Below are positions 26,741 to 34,955 of a stretch of DNA of 64,000 nucleotides, piece by piece (position 1 is the first letter of the stretch; every line of letters starts with the position of its first letter). Source of the stretch: an uncultured Mucilaginibacter sp. (GTDB taxonomy: Bacteria > Bacteroidota > Bacteroidia > Sphingobacteriales > Sphingobacteriaceae); the NCBI RefSeq assembly GCF_913773635.1, contig NZ_CAJYGQ010000013.1:169973-233972 (forward strand), written 5' to 3'. Made by a program: the position numbers and the translations under genes. The notes below the pieces were generated by a model. That model was not told where the DNA came from, did not search any database, and saw only the letters and a list, made by a program, of their open reading frames with translations.

Positions 26741-27985
26741 TTAAACCTTTTTGAAAACTGCAACAGCGTTATGCCCACCGAAACCAAAGGTATTACTCAT
26801 GGCTACGTTTACCGTTTTCTCGATAGCCGAACCGGTAACGATATGTAAATCCTGCGGCAATTGCGGGTCTAATTCTGTTGTATTTACTGTTGGTGGCACC
26901 ACATTATCAGTTACTGCTTTAACTGATATAATGGCCTCAATAGCACCTGCTGCACCCAATAGGTGCCCGGTCATTGACTTAGTTGCACTTACAGATAAAC
27001 GTGCATTGTTATTGCCAAATGCTGCGTGAATCGCTTTCGCTTCGCTTATATCACCCACCGGTGTTGATGTAGCATGAGCATTCATATAATCTACATCGGC
27101 ATGGTTAAGGCTGGCGTCCATTACAGCTAATTCCATTGCTTTGATAGCACCCTTACCCTCAGGATGAGTTGCTGTTATATGGTAGGCGTCACCCGTCATG
27201 GCAGCCCCGCTAATTTCAGCATAGATAGTTGCGCCACGCTGTACGGCGTGTTCATATTCTTCGAGCACTAAAACACCAGCCCCCTCGCCCATTACAAAGC
27301 CATCGCGTTCCACATCAAACGGCCTTGATGCTGCCTGAGGGTCAGTATTACGCGTTGATAAGGCTTTGAGTGCATTGTAGCCACCTATTGAGGCTTCAGT
27401 TATAGGCGCATCAGCTCCACCCGTAACAATTATTTTGGCTTTACCCCAGCGTATATAGTTAAGTGCATCCATAATAGCTGTATTGGCGCTTGCGCAAGCC
27501 GTTACGGTAGTAAAGTTAATTCCCATAAAGCCATACTTAATGGATATTAAGCCAGCAGCCATATTCACCAGCGTTTTAGGTATAAAAAATGGATTAAAAT
27601 GCGGCTCGTGGTTAGTAGCAACGTACTCGCGCACCTGCTGCTCAAAAGTTTCCATGCCACCCTGGGCCGAACCAAATATTACACCCACATCATAAGGTGA
27701 CATTGCCGATACATCAAAACCCGAATCTTCGATAGCCTGTTTAGCTGCTATTAAAGCATATTGTGTATATAAATCGTTACGCTTAACTTCATTACGATCT
27801 AAAAATTGCAATGCGCTAAAATCATGGGGCAACTGCGCTGCAAACTGCGTTTTAAATTTGGCTGCATCAAAACGGGTAATTGCTTTTGCTCCGCTACGGC
27901 CGTTTTTAATATTATCCCAAAAGGTTGCTACATCGGTACCCAGGGCCGATACAACACCCATTCCGGTTATTACTACTCTTTTCAT
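26741..27985 (-). CDS. fabF: 3-oxoacyl-ACP synthase II (KAS II)
   Basis: A 414-residue condensing enzyme of fatty acid elongation. The catalytic triad is Cys164 (VTACASAN), His304 (NAHATSTPVGD) and His341 (KSMTGHLLGAAGA), the FabF/FabB pattern; length and the N-terminal MKRVVITGMGVVSALG are standard. It is not next to acpP or other fab genes, so it may be a second, pathway-specific copy, perhaps supplying acyl chains for the neighbouring sphingolipid genes, but that is speculation. A 20-nt tandem repeat with internal dyad symmetry lies directly upstream. Confidence 0.9.
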   Translation of the reverse strand: MKRVVITGMGVVSALGTDVATFWDNIKNGRSGAKAITRFDAAKFKTQFAAQLPHDFSALQFLDRNEVKRNDLYTQYALIAAKQAIEDSGFDVSAMSPYDVGVIFGSAQGGMETFEQQVREYVATNHEPHFNPFFIPKTLVNMAAGLISIKYGFMGINFTTVTACASANTAIMDALNYIRWGKAKIIVTGGADAPITEASIGGYNALKALSTRNTDPQAASRPFDVERDGFVMGEGAGVLVLEEYEHAVQRGATIYAEISGAAMTGDAYHITATHPEGKGAIKAMELAVMDASLNHADVDYMNAHATSTPVGDISEAKAIHAAFGNNNARLSVSATKSMTGHLLGAAGAIEAIISVKAVTDNVVPPTVNTTELDPQLPQDLHIVTGSAIEKTVNVAMSNTFGFGGHNAVAVFKKV

Positions 27986-27995
27986 TCTATGCTAA

Positions 27996-28034
27996 ATTAC
28001 ACCGATGCTTGTAAGATTACACCGATGCTTGTAA
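27996..28034 (-). promoter_or_regulatory. Tandem 20-nt repeat with dyad symmetry ahead of fabF
   Basis: The 19-mer ATTACACCGATGCTTGTAA occurs at 27996-28014 and again at 28016-28034. On the minus strand each unit reads TTACA-N8-TGTAA, an inverted repeat, and the nearest unit ends 10 nt from the fabF ATG. It could be a double operator or leader element; a simple duplication is the alternative. Confidence 0.45.
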
Positions 28035-28123
28035 ACTTATTATGTTGACTTTGTAAATGCTTTCTAACTTTTCTAAAACATTGTGAATCAATCATGTAAT
28101 CATTGTAACCACAAGTCAAAAAA

Positions 28124-29071
28124 TCACTTTAACAATACTTTGGTTGCGCCGTAGCCAAACTTCTCTTTACGGGCATCTAGAAACGTTTGTACTTTTTGAT
28201 GCTTGCTCAATTGTTTGTGCAATTCATGCCGCAGTATGCCGTTGCCGGCACCATGTATAAAAGTAATGTCAGGCAATTGGTGAACTATTGCTGCATCAAG
28301 CGCTTTCTTAAACTGCTCGAGCTGGATGCGCAAAATATCATGACTGCTTATAAACTGGTAATCATCCCTAAGCTTTTCTATATGCAAATCTACCTCCGAT
28401 TGAGGCTTTTCAACTTCCTGTTTTTCTGCCGCAGGCTTAAAAAAGCTCTCCTTTAACTTTTGTGCATCTATCACCATCTCCGGCTCGTCAAGTCTCATAA
28501 GCCAGCCCTGCTGGTTAAGTAGCGGAACCGGCTTCTTACTTCCAGAAAAGTCTTTAGCTTTAAACTTTTCGTTGAAAATAAGCGGTTGTTGTGGTTCCAT
28601 ATCTTGCCTTGTAAAAAATAACGCCTGCAAGTTAAACTTTGGCCAAAGTTGTATATCAGCCAGTTGCGCAGAGTACACCGGCACGGCTGTTCCTGGATCA
28701 ATTATGCCCAGGTACTCGCCTTTAAACTGCTTGCCTTCTGTTGTAAGCGTAACCAATAATTGATAAGATGTATCATTAATAAGGTTGAAATGCACAACAG
28801 ATGCGGCTTTAATATCACTAACAACACCTAAATATATACCGTGCTTTTTAAATTCAGTAGCAGGCACTACAGCTTCGGCCCCTGCATCTGTACCGGCAGA
28901 CTGTCCTTTTGCTACGTGCCCATGCACAGTGGTTACCTTACTGGCCAATACAGGTATTTCAAAATCGTCTTCCCCGGTAACGCCAATCATCTGATCATCA
29001 AAAATGCGGGTTACGTATCCCTCCATCTTCTCATCCACAAAGCGTACAAAATCACCCAACTTGTATTTCAT
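28124..29071 (-). CDS. DUF2027/Smr-domain protein (MutS2-like Smr endonuclease domain)
   Basis: A 315-residue protein with two parts. The N-terminal part (MKYKLGDFVRFVDEKMEGYVTRIFDDQMIGVTGEDDFEIPVLASKV and the following beta-rich domain) matches DUF2027 of Bacteroidota. The C-terminal ~80 residues are an Smr domain (EVDLHIEKL..., DILRIQLEQFKKALDAAI, ITFIHGAGNGILRHELHKQL) with the DLH and HGxGxG motifs. Smr domains nick DNA or cleave RNA. The ATG at 29071 is preferred to the TTG two codons earlier. Confidence 0.88.
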   Translation of the reverse strand: MKYKLGDFVRFVDEKMEGYVTRIFDDQMIGVTGEDDFEIPVLASKVTTVHGHVAKGQSAGTDAGAEAVVPATEFKKHGIYLGVVSDIKAASVVHFNLINDTSYQLLVTLTTEGKQFKGEYLGIIDPGTAVPVYSAQLADIQLWPKFNLQALFFTRQDMEPQQPLIFNEKFKAKDFSGSKKPVPLLNQQGWLMRLDEPEMVIDAQKLKESFFKPAAEKQEVEKPQSEVDLHIEKLRDDYQFISSHDILRIQLEQFKKALDAAIVHQLPDITFIHGAGNGILRHELHKQLSKHQKVQTFLDARKEKFGYGATKVLLK

Positions 29072-29090
29072 ATTCAAAAAATTAGCGGCG

Positions 29091-29098
29091 CAAAGTTA
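29091..29098 (-). promoter_or_regulatory. -7 promoter box for the Smr gene
   Basis: Reads TAACTTTG on the minus strand, 19 nt before the ATG. Confidence 0.4.
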
Positions 29099-29178
29099 AC
29101 TATTAAACCTAATTATAGTCACACCTAACATCACATTCATATTAGCATAAAAATTATTTAACATTATACAAAAACACT

Positions 29179-29186
29179 TATTTTTG
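29179..29186 (+). promoter_or_regulatory. -7 promoter box for the sphingomyelin-synthase-like gene
   Basis: Reads TATTTTTG, 26 nt before the TTG start; no good -33 element is seen. Confidence 0.38.
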
Positions 29187-29212
29187 CAAACCCATATTAG
29201 TTTAGTAATAAA

Positions 29213-29881
29213 TTGAACCGGAATACAAGTATATCTTTTAAGCAAAATTGGAAAGCTACGTGGAACTGCACTTCGCAGCGTTCGCTCATGATCATCGGGT
29301 CTGTACTGGTCGCGCTCGTTCTTTCGGGGATGCCCATGTTTTTTCAACACATTGAACAACGCCCCGGCGTACAGCTACATGATTTTGTATTAGCACGCGT
29401 ACCCAGCCATGACGTATCATTATATATATTTTTAATTGAATGGGGAATGGGGCTGTTAACACTAGTAAGAGCCATTAAAACCCCGGCTATTTACGTGCGT
29501 TATGTGTGGCTTTATGTTGCAATTAGCCTTACCCGGTTAATTACTATTACCCTTGTTCCACTTGCAGCACCGGCCAATTTAGTTGAATTAGTTGACCCTG
29601 TTACAGGTATATTTTACGGGCATGCGGTAATTACCAAAGATCTTTTCTATTCGGGTCATACATCAACACTGGTGGCTATGTATTTTTGCCTTCCCCGCAA
29701 AAGTGATCGTAAATTAGTGGTTGTTGCTACAATAGCTATGGCCTGCCTGTTGCTGGTACAACATGTTCATTATACCATCGATATATTAGCTGCACCTGTA
29801 TTTGTGTTTTTGCTTAACCGTATTATGCAGTCAACTTTATTTTCTAACGTAAGGATAGATCAGGAAGTAGTAGAGTGCTAA
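29213..29881 (+). CDS. Sphingomyelin-synthase-family membrane phosphotransferase (PAP2_C type)
   Basis: A 222-residue polytopic membrane protein. It carries the two catalytic motifs of the sphingomyelin synthase family: FYSGHTSTL (His149) and HVHYTIDIL (His186, Asp190), with the His-to-His spacing and HYTID core of human SMS1. The segment ISLTRLITITLVPLAAP matches the family's third conserved region. Such enzymes move a phospho head group from a phospholipid to ceramide. Given spt and ino1 within 8 kb, a ceramide phosphoethanolamine or phosphoinositol synthase is the best guess; a plain lipid phosphatase is the alternative. The start is TTG at 29213 (upstream stop at 29198); the first in-frame ATG (29288) would remove the basic N-terminus. 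Confidence 0.78.
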   Translation: MNRNTSISFKQNWKATWNCTSQRSLMIIGSVLVALVLSGMPMFFQHIEQRPGVQLHDFVLARVPSHDVSLYIFLIEWGMGLLTLVRAIKTPAIYVRYVWLYVAISLTRLITITLVPLAAPANLVELVDPVTGIFYGHAVITKDLFYSGHTSTLVAMYFCLPRKSDRKLVVVATIAMACLLLVQHVHYTIDILAAPVFVFLLNRIMQSTLFSNVRIDQEVVEC

Positions 29882-29913
29882 GAAGCATATCAATACCGTA
29901 TTAGCCGTCTTAA

Positions 29914-30273
29914 TTATTGCCCGCTTGTGCGTTTAAGGGTAGTTTGATATTCCTCGCCCTGATAGCTAATTTTAAGATTGATTGAATCGGCAAAGGTATG
30001 ACCTGTAAATACTGCTTTTGAACCATTTAAGTCGACTTTGAAGTTGATCTGATCTCGCTCTACCTTACCGTCTTCTATGGCGTTTGCACCAAGCGGAGTT
30101 TCTGTGGTTCCAGTAAGCTTTTCACCATCGGTTTTGAAATTAAAGGACATGGGTATCAGGCTGCCATTGTAATCAACAAAACCTGTCCATTTGCCGTTAA
30201 TATCAGCTACAATAATCCAGAATAGTATACCGCAAATTGCCAGTACAAGCGAATTGATAATCTTGGTATTCAT
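29914..30273 (-). CDS. Exported small lipocalin-like protein, hypothetical
   Basis: A 119-residue protein with an N-terminal signal peptide or anchor (MNTKIINSLVLAICGILFWIIVADI) and a beta-rich remainder: INGKWTGFVDYNGSLIPMSFNFKTDGEKLTGTTETPLGANAIEDGKVERDQINFKVDLNGSKAVFTGHTFADSINLKISY. This WxG...LTG...I.dGkv pattern recurs in many small Bacteroidota periplasmic proteins and in domains appended to glycosidases; function unknown. ATG at 30273. Confidence 0.7.
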   Translation of the reverse strand: MNTKIINSLVLAICGILFWIIVADINGKWTGFVDYNGSLIPMSFNFKTDGEKLTGTTETPLGANAIEDGKVERDQINFKVDLNGSKAVFTGHTFADSINLKISYQGEEYQTTLKRTSGQ

Positions 30274-30429
30274 AGGTGAAAAATTGGTAGGGAATTAAAG
30301 GTAAGTTTAATAATATCAAATACATAACTTTATTTTCATTAATATCACATACCTGAGTAAATGATTATGTGAGCTGATGTTTAAAGGTGTTTAAAAAAAG
30401 AAAAATTGCATCGCTCCCTAACTGATTAC

Positions 30430-30437
30430 TAAATTTG
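30430..30437 (+). promoter_or_regulatory. -7 promoter box for the next gene
   Basis: Reads TAAATTTG, with a TTG 21 nt upstream (30406-30408), and ends 4 nt before the ATG at 30442, implying a leaderless mRNA. Confidence 0.42.
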
Positions 30438-30441
30438 GCAA

Positions 30442-30978
30442 ATGCCTCGTAAATATGTTTTAGTAACAGTTGCCGCTTTAACTATGTTAATGCAGTATTG
30501 CCAAAATAAACCTAAAGAGCAAACAACACAACGATATGAGCCTGCCCCTGCCGATACTACCATTGTATACAACGAGTTAAGCAGCAAAGTACTGGGCCGC
30601 TTATTAGCGGCTGATACCAACCGCATCAAAAAGCGCTTTACCGTACCGGTTAAAATAAGCGTAGAAGAAAAAAAGGAAAATGGAACCGAGCCCTATTACT
30701 TTTATACGTTTAACAGCCCCGGCAATAAGATAACCCTGTTTTATAAGCCATCTGAAGGATTTTACATTGAAAATGGCCTAATCACAAAAGCAGGTATAAC
30801 GCTTAACAAAGATGTTGTAATAGGAATGGATAAGCCTGCGTTTTTACAACTACTTGAACTTAAAGTATCGAAGTTTAACCTCTTTTACATTGTGAACGAC
30901 GACTCTACGGTGCAGTGCAGCTACTATTTTAAAAACAACTTATTGAGTTCGGTTAAGCTTACTCAAACCATTGAATAA
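30442..30978 (+). CDS. Hypothetical exported protein, 178 aa
   Basis: I do not recognise the family. The N-terminus (MPRKYVLVTVAALTMLMQYC) looks like an export signal; the Cys at residue 20 would fit a lipoprotein, but the preceding LMQY is a poor lipobox. The rest has charged helices and beta strands (FYTFNSPGNKITLFYKPSEGFYIENGLITKAGITLNKDVVIGMDKPAFLQLLELK). It ends 2 nt before the convergent sugar epimerase gene, so their transcripts overlap. Confidence 0.65.
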   Translation: MPRKYVLVTVAALTMLMQYCQNKPKEQTTQRYEPAPADTTIVYNELSSKVLGRLLAADTNRIKKRFTVPVKISVEEKKENGTEPYYFYTFNSPGNKITLFYKPSEGFYIENGLITKAGITLNKDVVIGMDKPAFLQLLELKVSKFNLFYIVNDDSTVQCSYYFKNNLLSSVKLTQTIE

Positions 30979-30980
30979 AC

Positions 30981-32033
30981 TTAAACCTTATAAAAATCTT
31001 TAAACCAGGCAACGAAACGGTCAATTCCATCCTGTATGTTAGTTTGAGGTTGGTAGTTAAACTCCGTTTCCAAGTCGCTCATATCAGCATCTGTACTCAG
31101 CACGTCTCCTGCTTGCATGGGCAAAAAGTTAATCAGTGCCTTTTTACCTATCGAGTTCTCTAAAGCCTCTATAAATTTCATCAGCTTAACCGGCTGCGAG
31201 TTACCAATGTTGTATAAACGGTATGGAGCGCTTGAGGTTGCAGGGTCGGGCTGCCCGCTGTTCCATGCAGGATTTGACTGTGCGGGCTTATCCAGTACCC
31301 GGATAATACCTTCTACAATATCATCCACGTAGGTAAAATCACGCTGCATATCGCCGTTATTGTAAACATCAATCGGATCGCCTTTAATAATGGCATCAGC
31401 AAATTTAAAGTAAGCCATATCGGGCCTGCCCCATGGGCCATAAACGGTGAAGAAGCGTAGTCCGGTGGTGGGTATCTGGTATAAATGGCTATAACTGTGA
31501 GCCATCATTTCGTTACTTTTTTTGCTGGCCGCATATAGGCTAACCGGGTGCGCCGCGCCGTCGTGTACAGAAAATGGTGTATTACTATTCAAACCATAAA
31601 CGCTTGAGCTACTGGCATAAACCAGGTGCTTAACTTTAATAGTACGACAACCTTCCAATATATTTAAGAAACCTGAGAGGTTGCTCAACGCATAATCATG
31701 AGGATTGGTAATGGAATAGCGTACACCGGCCTGTGCCGCTAAATGGCAAACCACATCAAAATTATACGCAGCAAACAGGTTTTCCATTTGTGCCCTGTCA
31801 GATATATCTAACTTTATAAAGCTATAGTTACTATAAACAGTGCTGTTAACGGGCTGATTATCTGTCAGCCCGTTTGTATCAATACCCGATGCCTGTAACC
31901 TGCCATGCTTTAACTCGGTATCGTAATAAGTATTAATGTTATCTACGCCAATAACTTCAAAACCCAACTTTGCCAGTCTTTGAGCTACGTAAAAACCAAT
32001 AAAACCAGCGGTACCGGTAACTAAAATTTTCAT
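30981..32033 (-). CDS. NAD-dependent nucleotide-sugar epimerase (UDP-glucuronate 4-epimerase type)
   Basis: A 350-residue extended SDR: MKILVTGTAGFIGFYVAQRLAKLGFEVIGVDNINTYYDTELKHGRL is the typical start of UDP-glucuronate/UDP-galacturonate epimerases, followed by LAAQAGVRYSI, SSSVYGLN, the catalytic YAASKKSNE and RFFTVYGPWGRPDM. It probably makes a uronic acid nucleotide sugar for surface polysaccharides. The ATG at 32033 was chosen because the frame extends further only by a TTG that overlaps the -7 box. No other polysaccharide gene is nearby. Confidence 0.87.
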   Translation of the reverse strand: MKILVTGTAGFIGFYVAQRLAKLGFEVIGVDNINTYYDTELKHGRLQASGIDTNGLTDNQPVNSTVYSNYSFIKLDISDRAQMENLFAAYNFDVVCHLAAQAGVRYSITNPHDYALSNLSGFLNILEGCRTIKVKHLVYASSSSVYGLNSNTPFSVHDGAAHPVSLYAASKKSNEMMAHSYSHLYQIPTTGLRFFTVYGPWGRPDMAYFKFADAIIKGDPIDVYNNGDMQRDFTYVDDIVEGIIRVLDKPAQSNPAWNSGQPDPATSSAPYRLYNIGNSQPVKLMKFIEALENSIGKKALINFLPMQAGDVLSTDADMSDLETEFNYQPQTNIQDGIDRFVAWFKDFYKV

Positions 32034-32072
32034 ATATGTTAAAACACTGTTACCCTTACAATAACAAGGCTG

Positions 32073-32080
32073 CAAAAGTA
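32073..32080 (-). promoter_or_regulatory. -7 promoter box for the epimerase gene
   Basis: Reads TACTTTTG on the minus strand, 39 nt before the ATG. The rest of the 302-nt divergent gap to cydA shows no further signal I can name. Confidence 0.4.
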
Positions 32081-32335
32081 ATTAATTTACGCAATTAGCT
32101 GCCGTACGCAGTAACATAGATTTGTAAACGTTAAACAAGGTGCAAGCAATATAAGAAGAAGAATATTTGTCGATTTAAACTCCCTTTTCTAGTGCCTTAA
32201 ACGAATTAACCCTCATGCCAAACTCATTTGCTAACGCAATTATTTTCAATAAATAATCAATATAATTAGCAAAAAGTATATACACTGCTACTGTTCGTCA
32301 GTACCTTAGCTTTTGTGTAACAAACCAATTACCAT

Positions 32336-33673
32336 ATGGATAATTTTTTGGCTGCCCGTTCGCAAATGGCCCTTTCGCTGGGGTTTCATATTATATATGC
32401 CTGCATTGGTATGGTGATGCCCTTTTTTATGGCCGTAGCGCACTATCGCTGGCTAAAAACAAAAGACATCGCCCATAAAAATATTGCCAAAGCCTGGAGC
32501 AAAGGCGTAGCTATATTTTTTGCTACAGGTGCCGTTTCGGGCACAATGCTATCATTTGAATTGGGGCTTTTATGGCCAAACTTTATGAAGCACGCCGGGC
32601 CAATATTTGGTATGCCATTCTCTTTAGAAGGTACGGCGTTTTTTATAGAAGCTATAGCCCTCGGCTTCTTTTTATACGGCTGGGAGCGCCTCAACCCCTA
32701 CTTTCACTGGTTTACAGGTGTTGTGGTGGGCGTTAGCGGACTGGCATCGGGCATATTGGTAGTTGCTGCTAACTCATGGATGAATAGTCCGGCAGGGTTT
32801 GATTATGTAAATGGCCAGTACCTTAACATCGACCCTATGAAAGCCATGTTTAACGAGGCCTGGTTATCGGAAGCCCTGCACATGACCATTGCCGCCTTCG
32901 CTTCCACAGGTTTTGCCGTGGCGGGCGTACATGCCCTCATGATTGTTCGTAAGCAAAACGTACATTTTCATCAGCAGGCTTTTAAGATTGCCGCTGGTTT
33001 TGCCGCTGTTGCGGCACTCTTACAGCCGTTGGCCGGTGATATTGCCGCCAAAAGCGTAGCCAAACGGCAACCCGCCAAACTGGCCGCCATGGAAGCTTAC
33101 TTTCATACTAAACCCTACTCGCCACTTGTTTTGGGCGGAATACCGAACGAGAAAACAAAAGAGGTGAATTACGGACTGGAGATACCCGGCCTTCTCAGCT
33201 TTTTAGTTTATGATGATTTTAAAACACCGGTAAAAGGACTTGACCAAATACCGATTGAAAATCAGCCGCCCGTGGCCATAACGCACTACTCGTTTCAGGT
33301 TATGGTGGGTTTAGGTATGTTCATGATGCTTATTTCGATATTGTATTTAATTGCTATTTGGTTTAAAAAGCATTGGATTTACAGCAACTGGTTGCTTAAA
33401 CTGTTCATCATAGCTGTACCTACAGGCTTTATTGCTGTTGAGGCCGGATGGATGGTGACTGAAATAGGGCGGCAACCTTGGATAATTCAGGGCGTAATGC
33501 GCACTGCAGACGCCGTTACTCCTATGCCTGGCATAGCATGGTCGTTTTACTTATTTACAGGTATCTACATATCATTAAGCATAGTAGTGGTATTTTTACT
33601 TTACAGGCAAATATTAATGGTTCCAAAGCTTTATGACAAACCACAGGATGATTTAACCTTAAGCCAGGCATAA
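32336..33673 (+). CDS. cydA: Cytochrome bd ubiquinol/menaquinol oxidase subunit I
   Basis: A 445-residue polytopic membrane protein, the haem- and quinol-binding subunit of the bd oxidase that reduces oxygen to water with high affinity. Marks: MDNFLAARSQMALSLGFHIIYACIGMVMPFFMAVAHYRWL with the His ligand of the haems, FSLEGTAFFIEAIALGFFLYGWERL, SWMNSPAGF, and the Q-site motif GWMVTEIGRQPW. The Q-loop is short, as in the CIO/qOR-3-type enzymes. cydB follows after 2 nt. It supports microaerobic respiration. Confidence 0.95.
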   Translation: MDNFLAARSQMALSLGFHIIYACIGMVMPFFMAVAHYRWLKTKDIAHKNIAKAWSKGVAIFFATGAVSGTMLSFELGLLWPNFMKHAGPIFGMPFSLEGTAFFIEAIALGFFLYGWERLNPYFHWFTGVVVGVSGLASGILVVAANSWMNSPAGFDYVNGQYLNIDPMKAMFNEAWLSEALHMTIAAFASTGFAVAGVHALMIVRKQNVHFHQQAFKIAAGFAAVAALLQPLAGDIAAKSVAKRQPAKLAAMEAYFHTKPYSPLVLGGIPNEKTKEVNYGLEIPGLLSFLVYDDFKTPVKGLDQIPIENQPPVAITHYSFQVMVGLGMFMMLISILYLIAIWFKKHWIYSNWLLKLFIIAVPTGFIAVEAGWMVTEIGRQPWIIQGVMRTADAVTPMPGIAWSFYLFTGIYISLSIVVVFLLYRQILMVPKLYDKPQDDLTLSQA

Positions 33674-33675
33674 TT

Positions 33676-34701
33676 ATGGAATACATTATCATTGGCTTTT
33701 TATGGCTGTCAATACTTCTTTACCTTGTTTTGGGAGGTGCTGATTTTGGCGCAGGTATCATAGAGCTTTTTACTTCAAAACGGCATCGCTATCGCACACG
33801 CAGTACTGCCTACCATGCCATTGGCCCTATTTGGGAGGCTAACCACATGTGGCTTATTATTGCTGTGGTTATACTGTTTGTTGGTTTCCCGGTTATTTAC
33901 AGTACCATGTCGGTTTACCTGCATATTCCGTTGGTGGCTATGTTGTTGGGCATTACAGCGCGAGGTACAGCATTTGTTTTTAGAAATTATGATGCGGTAA
34001 TTGATAACATGCAACGCGTTTACAACCGCATCTTTTTGCTTTCGAGCTTTATAACGCCACTGTTTTTAGGGATGATTGCAGGCGGCGTTATAGCAGGAAA
34101 AATCAACCTCGAAACGAACGATTTTTTATCAGCTTATGTTTGGCCCTGGTTTAACTGGTTTTCATTAACCATTGGGCTATTTACCGTTGCCTTATGCGGC
34201 TTCCTTGCATCAGTATATCTTATTGGCGAAGCCCCGCCTGGCGATGACAGGAACAGCTTTATACGCAAAGCCAAGCAATGGAATGTTATTGCTGTGTTTT
34301 GCGGCGCATTGGTATTCATAGCGTCAATTGTTGAAAGTGTACCACTCATGCAATGGATATTCGGCAATCCGGTTGGGGCAACAGCCGTAATTGCTGCATC
34401 AATTTCGCTGTTGGCATTATGGCTGTTAATAAGCAAAGGCAAAACTGTAGTTCCGCGTATTTTGGCAGGCTTTCAGGCAAGTATGATTTTGTTGGCGGTT
34501 AGCTATGCTCACTTCCCCAATTTTGTGATATTAAGTAACGGGCAACACCTCTCGCTATTTGAACATCAGGCACCGGCAGCTACAATGACAGCCTTAGCGT
34601 GGGCGCTTATTATTGGCAGTTTATTTATACTGCCGTCGTTGTTTTATTTGTATTACAGCTTTCAGAAAGACAGGCATAAGGGTAGTTTTGTTGAGCATTA
34701 A
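33676..34701 (+). CDS. cydB: Cytochrome bd oxidase subunit II
   Basis: A 341-residue membrane protein with about eight to nine helices. The start MEYIIIGFLWLSILLYLVLGGADFGAGIIELF and IGPIWEANHMWLIIAVVILFVGFPVIYSTMSVYLHIPL are family signatures (GADFG, IGPxWxANHxW). It pairs with CydA, and the 2-nt spacing shows they are one operon. A bidirectional terminator lies 185 nt downstream. Confidence 0.95.
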   Translation: MEYIIIGFLWLSILLYLVLGGADFGAGIIELFTSKRHRYRTRSTAYHAIGPIWEANHMWLIIAVVILFVGFPVIYSTMSVYLHIPLVAMLLGITARGTAFVFRNYDAVIDNMQRVYNRIFLLSSFITPLFLGMIAGGVIAGKINLETNDFLSAYVWPWFNWFSLTIGLFTVALCGFLASVYLIGEAPPGDDRNSFIRKAKQWNVIAVFCGALVFIASIVESVPLMQWIFGNPVGATAVIAASISLLALWLLISKGKTVVPRILAGFQASMILLAVSYAHFPNFVILSNGQHLSLFEHQAPAATMTALAWALIIGSLFILPSLFYLYYSFQKDRHKGSFVEH

Positions 34702-34789
34702 AACGTTTGAAATGCAGCTAGCCAAGAAATTACTGTCCCCGTACAAATTGCAACTAACTGTTGTAACCAGACAAGATGACATTCGACTA

Positions 34790-34822
34790 TCCCGTCATGC
34801 CGAATTTATTTGAGCATCTCGC
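34790..34822 (+). repeat. Short intergenic repeat-like element
   Basis: GTCATGCCGAAT...TTTGAGCATCTC resembles the GTCATGCTGAACTTG-type element that I recall as dispersed in Bacteroidota. It lies in the cydB/mqo convergent gap together with the terminator. Confidence 0.35.
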
Positions 34823-34885
34823 CAGGATAATTAAATGCACGAGTAGCTTATTCGACAGCGATGCATGTGGGGTACTAAAACAAAA

Positions 34886-34922
34886 AATGTCATCCTGCAA
34901 ATAGGATGACATTGTCTTTTTA
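34886..34922. terminator. Bidirectional terminator between cydB and mqo
   Basis: AATGTCATCCT (34886-34896) pairs with AGGATGACATT (34903-34913), 11 bp with a 6-nt loop; T-runs on each side. Confidence 0.8.
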
Positions 34923-34955
34923 TATTTTCATTTCCCTTTTCAGAGAATCAGGACC

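Noticed and set aside
26741..27985. The fabF copy as a polyketide synthase component
   Set aside because: The active site and length are those of ordinary KAS II, and no acyl carrier protein, chain-length factor or cyclase lies nearby.
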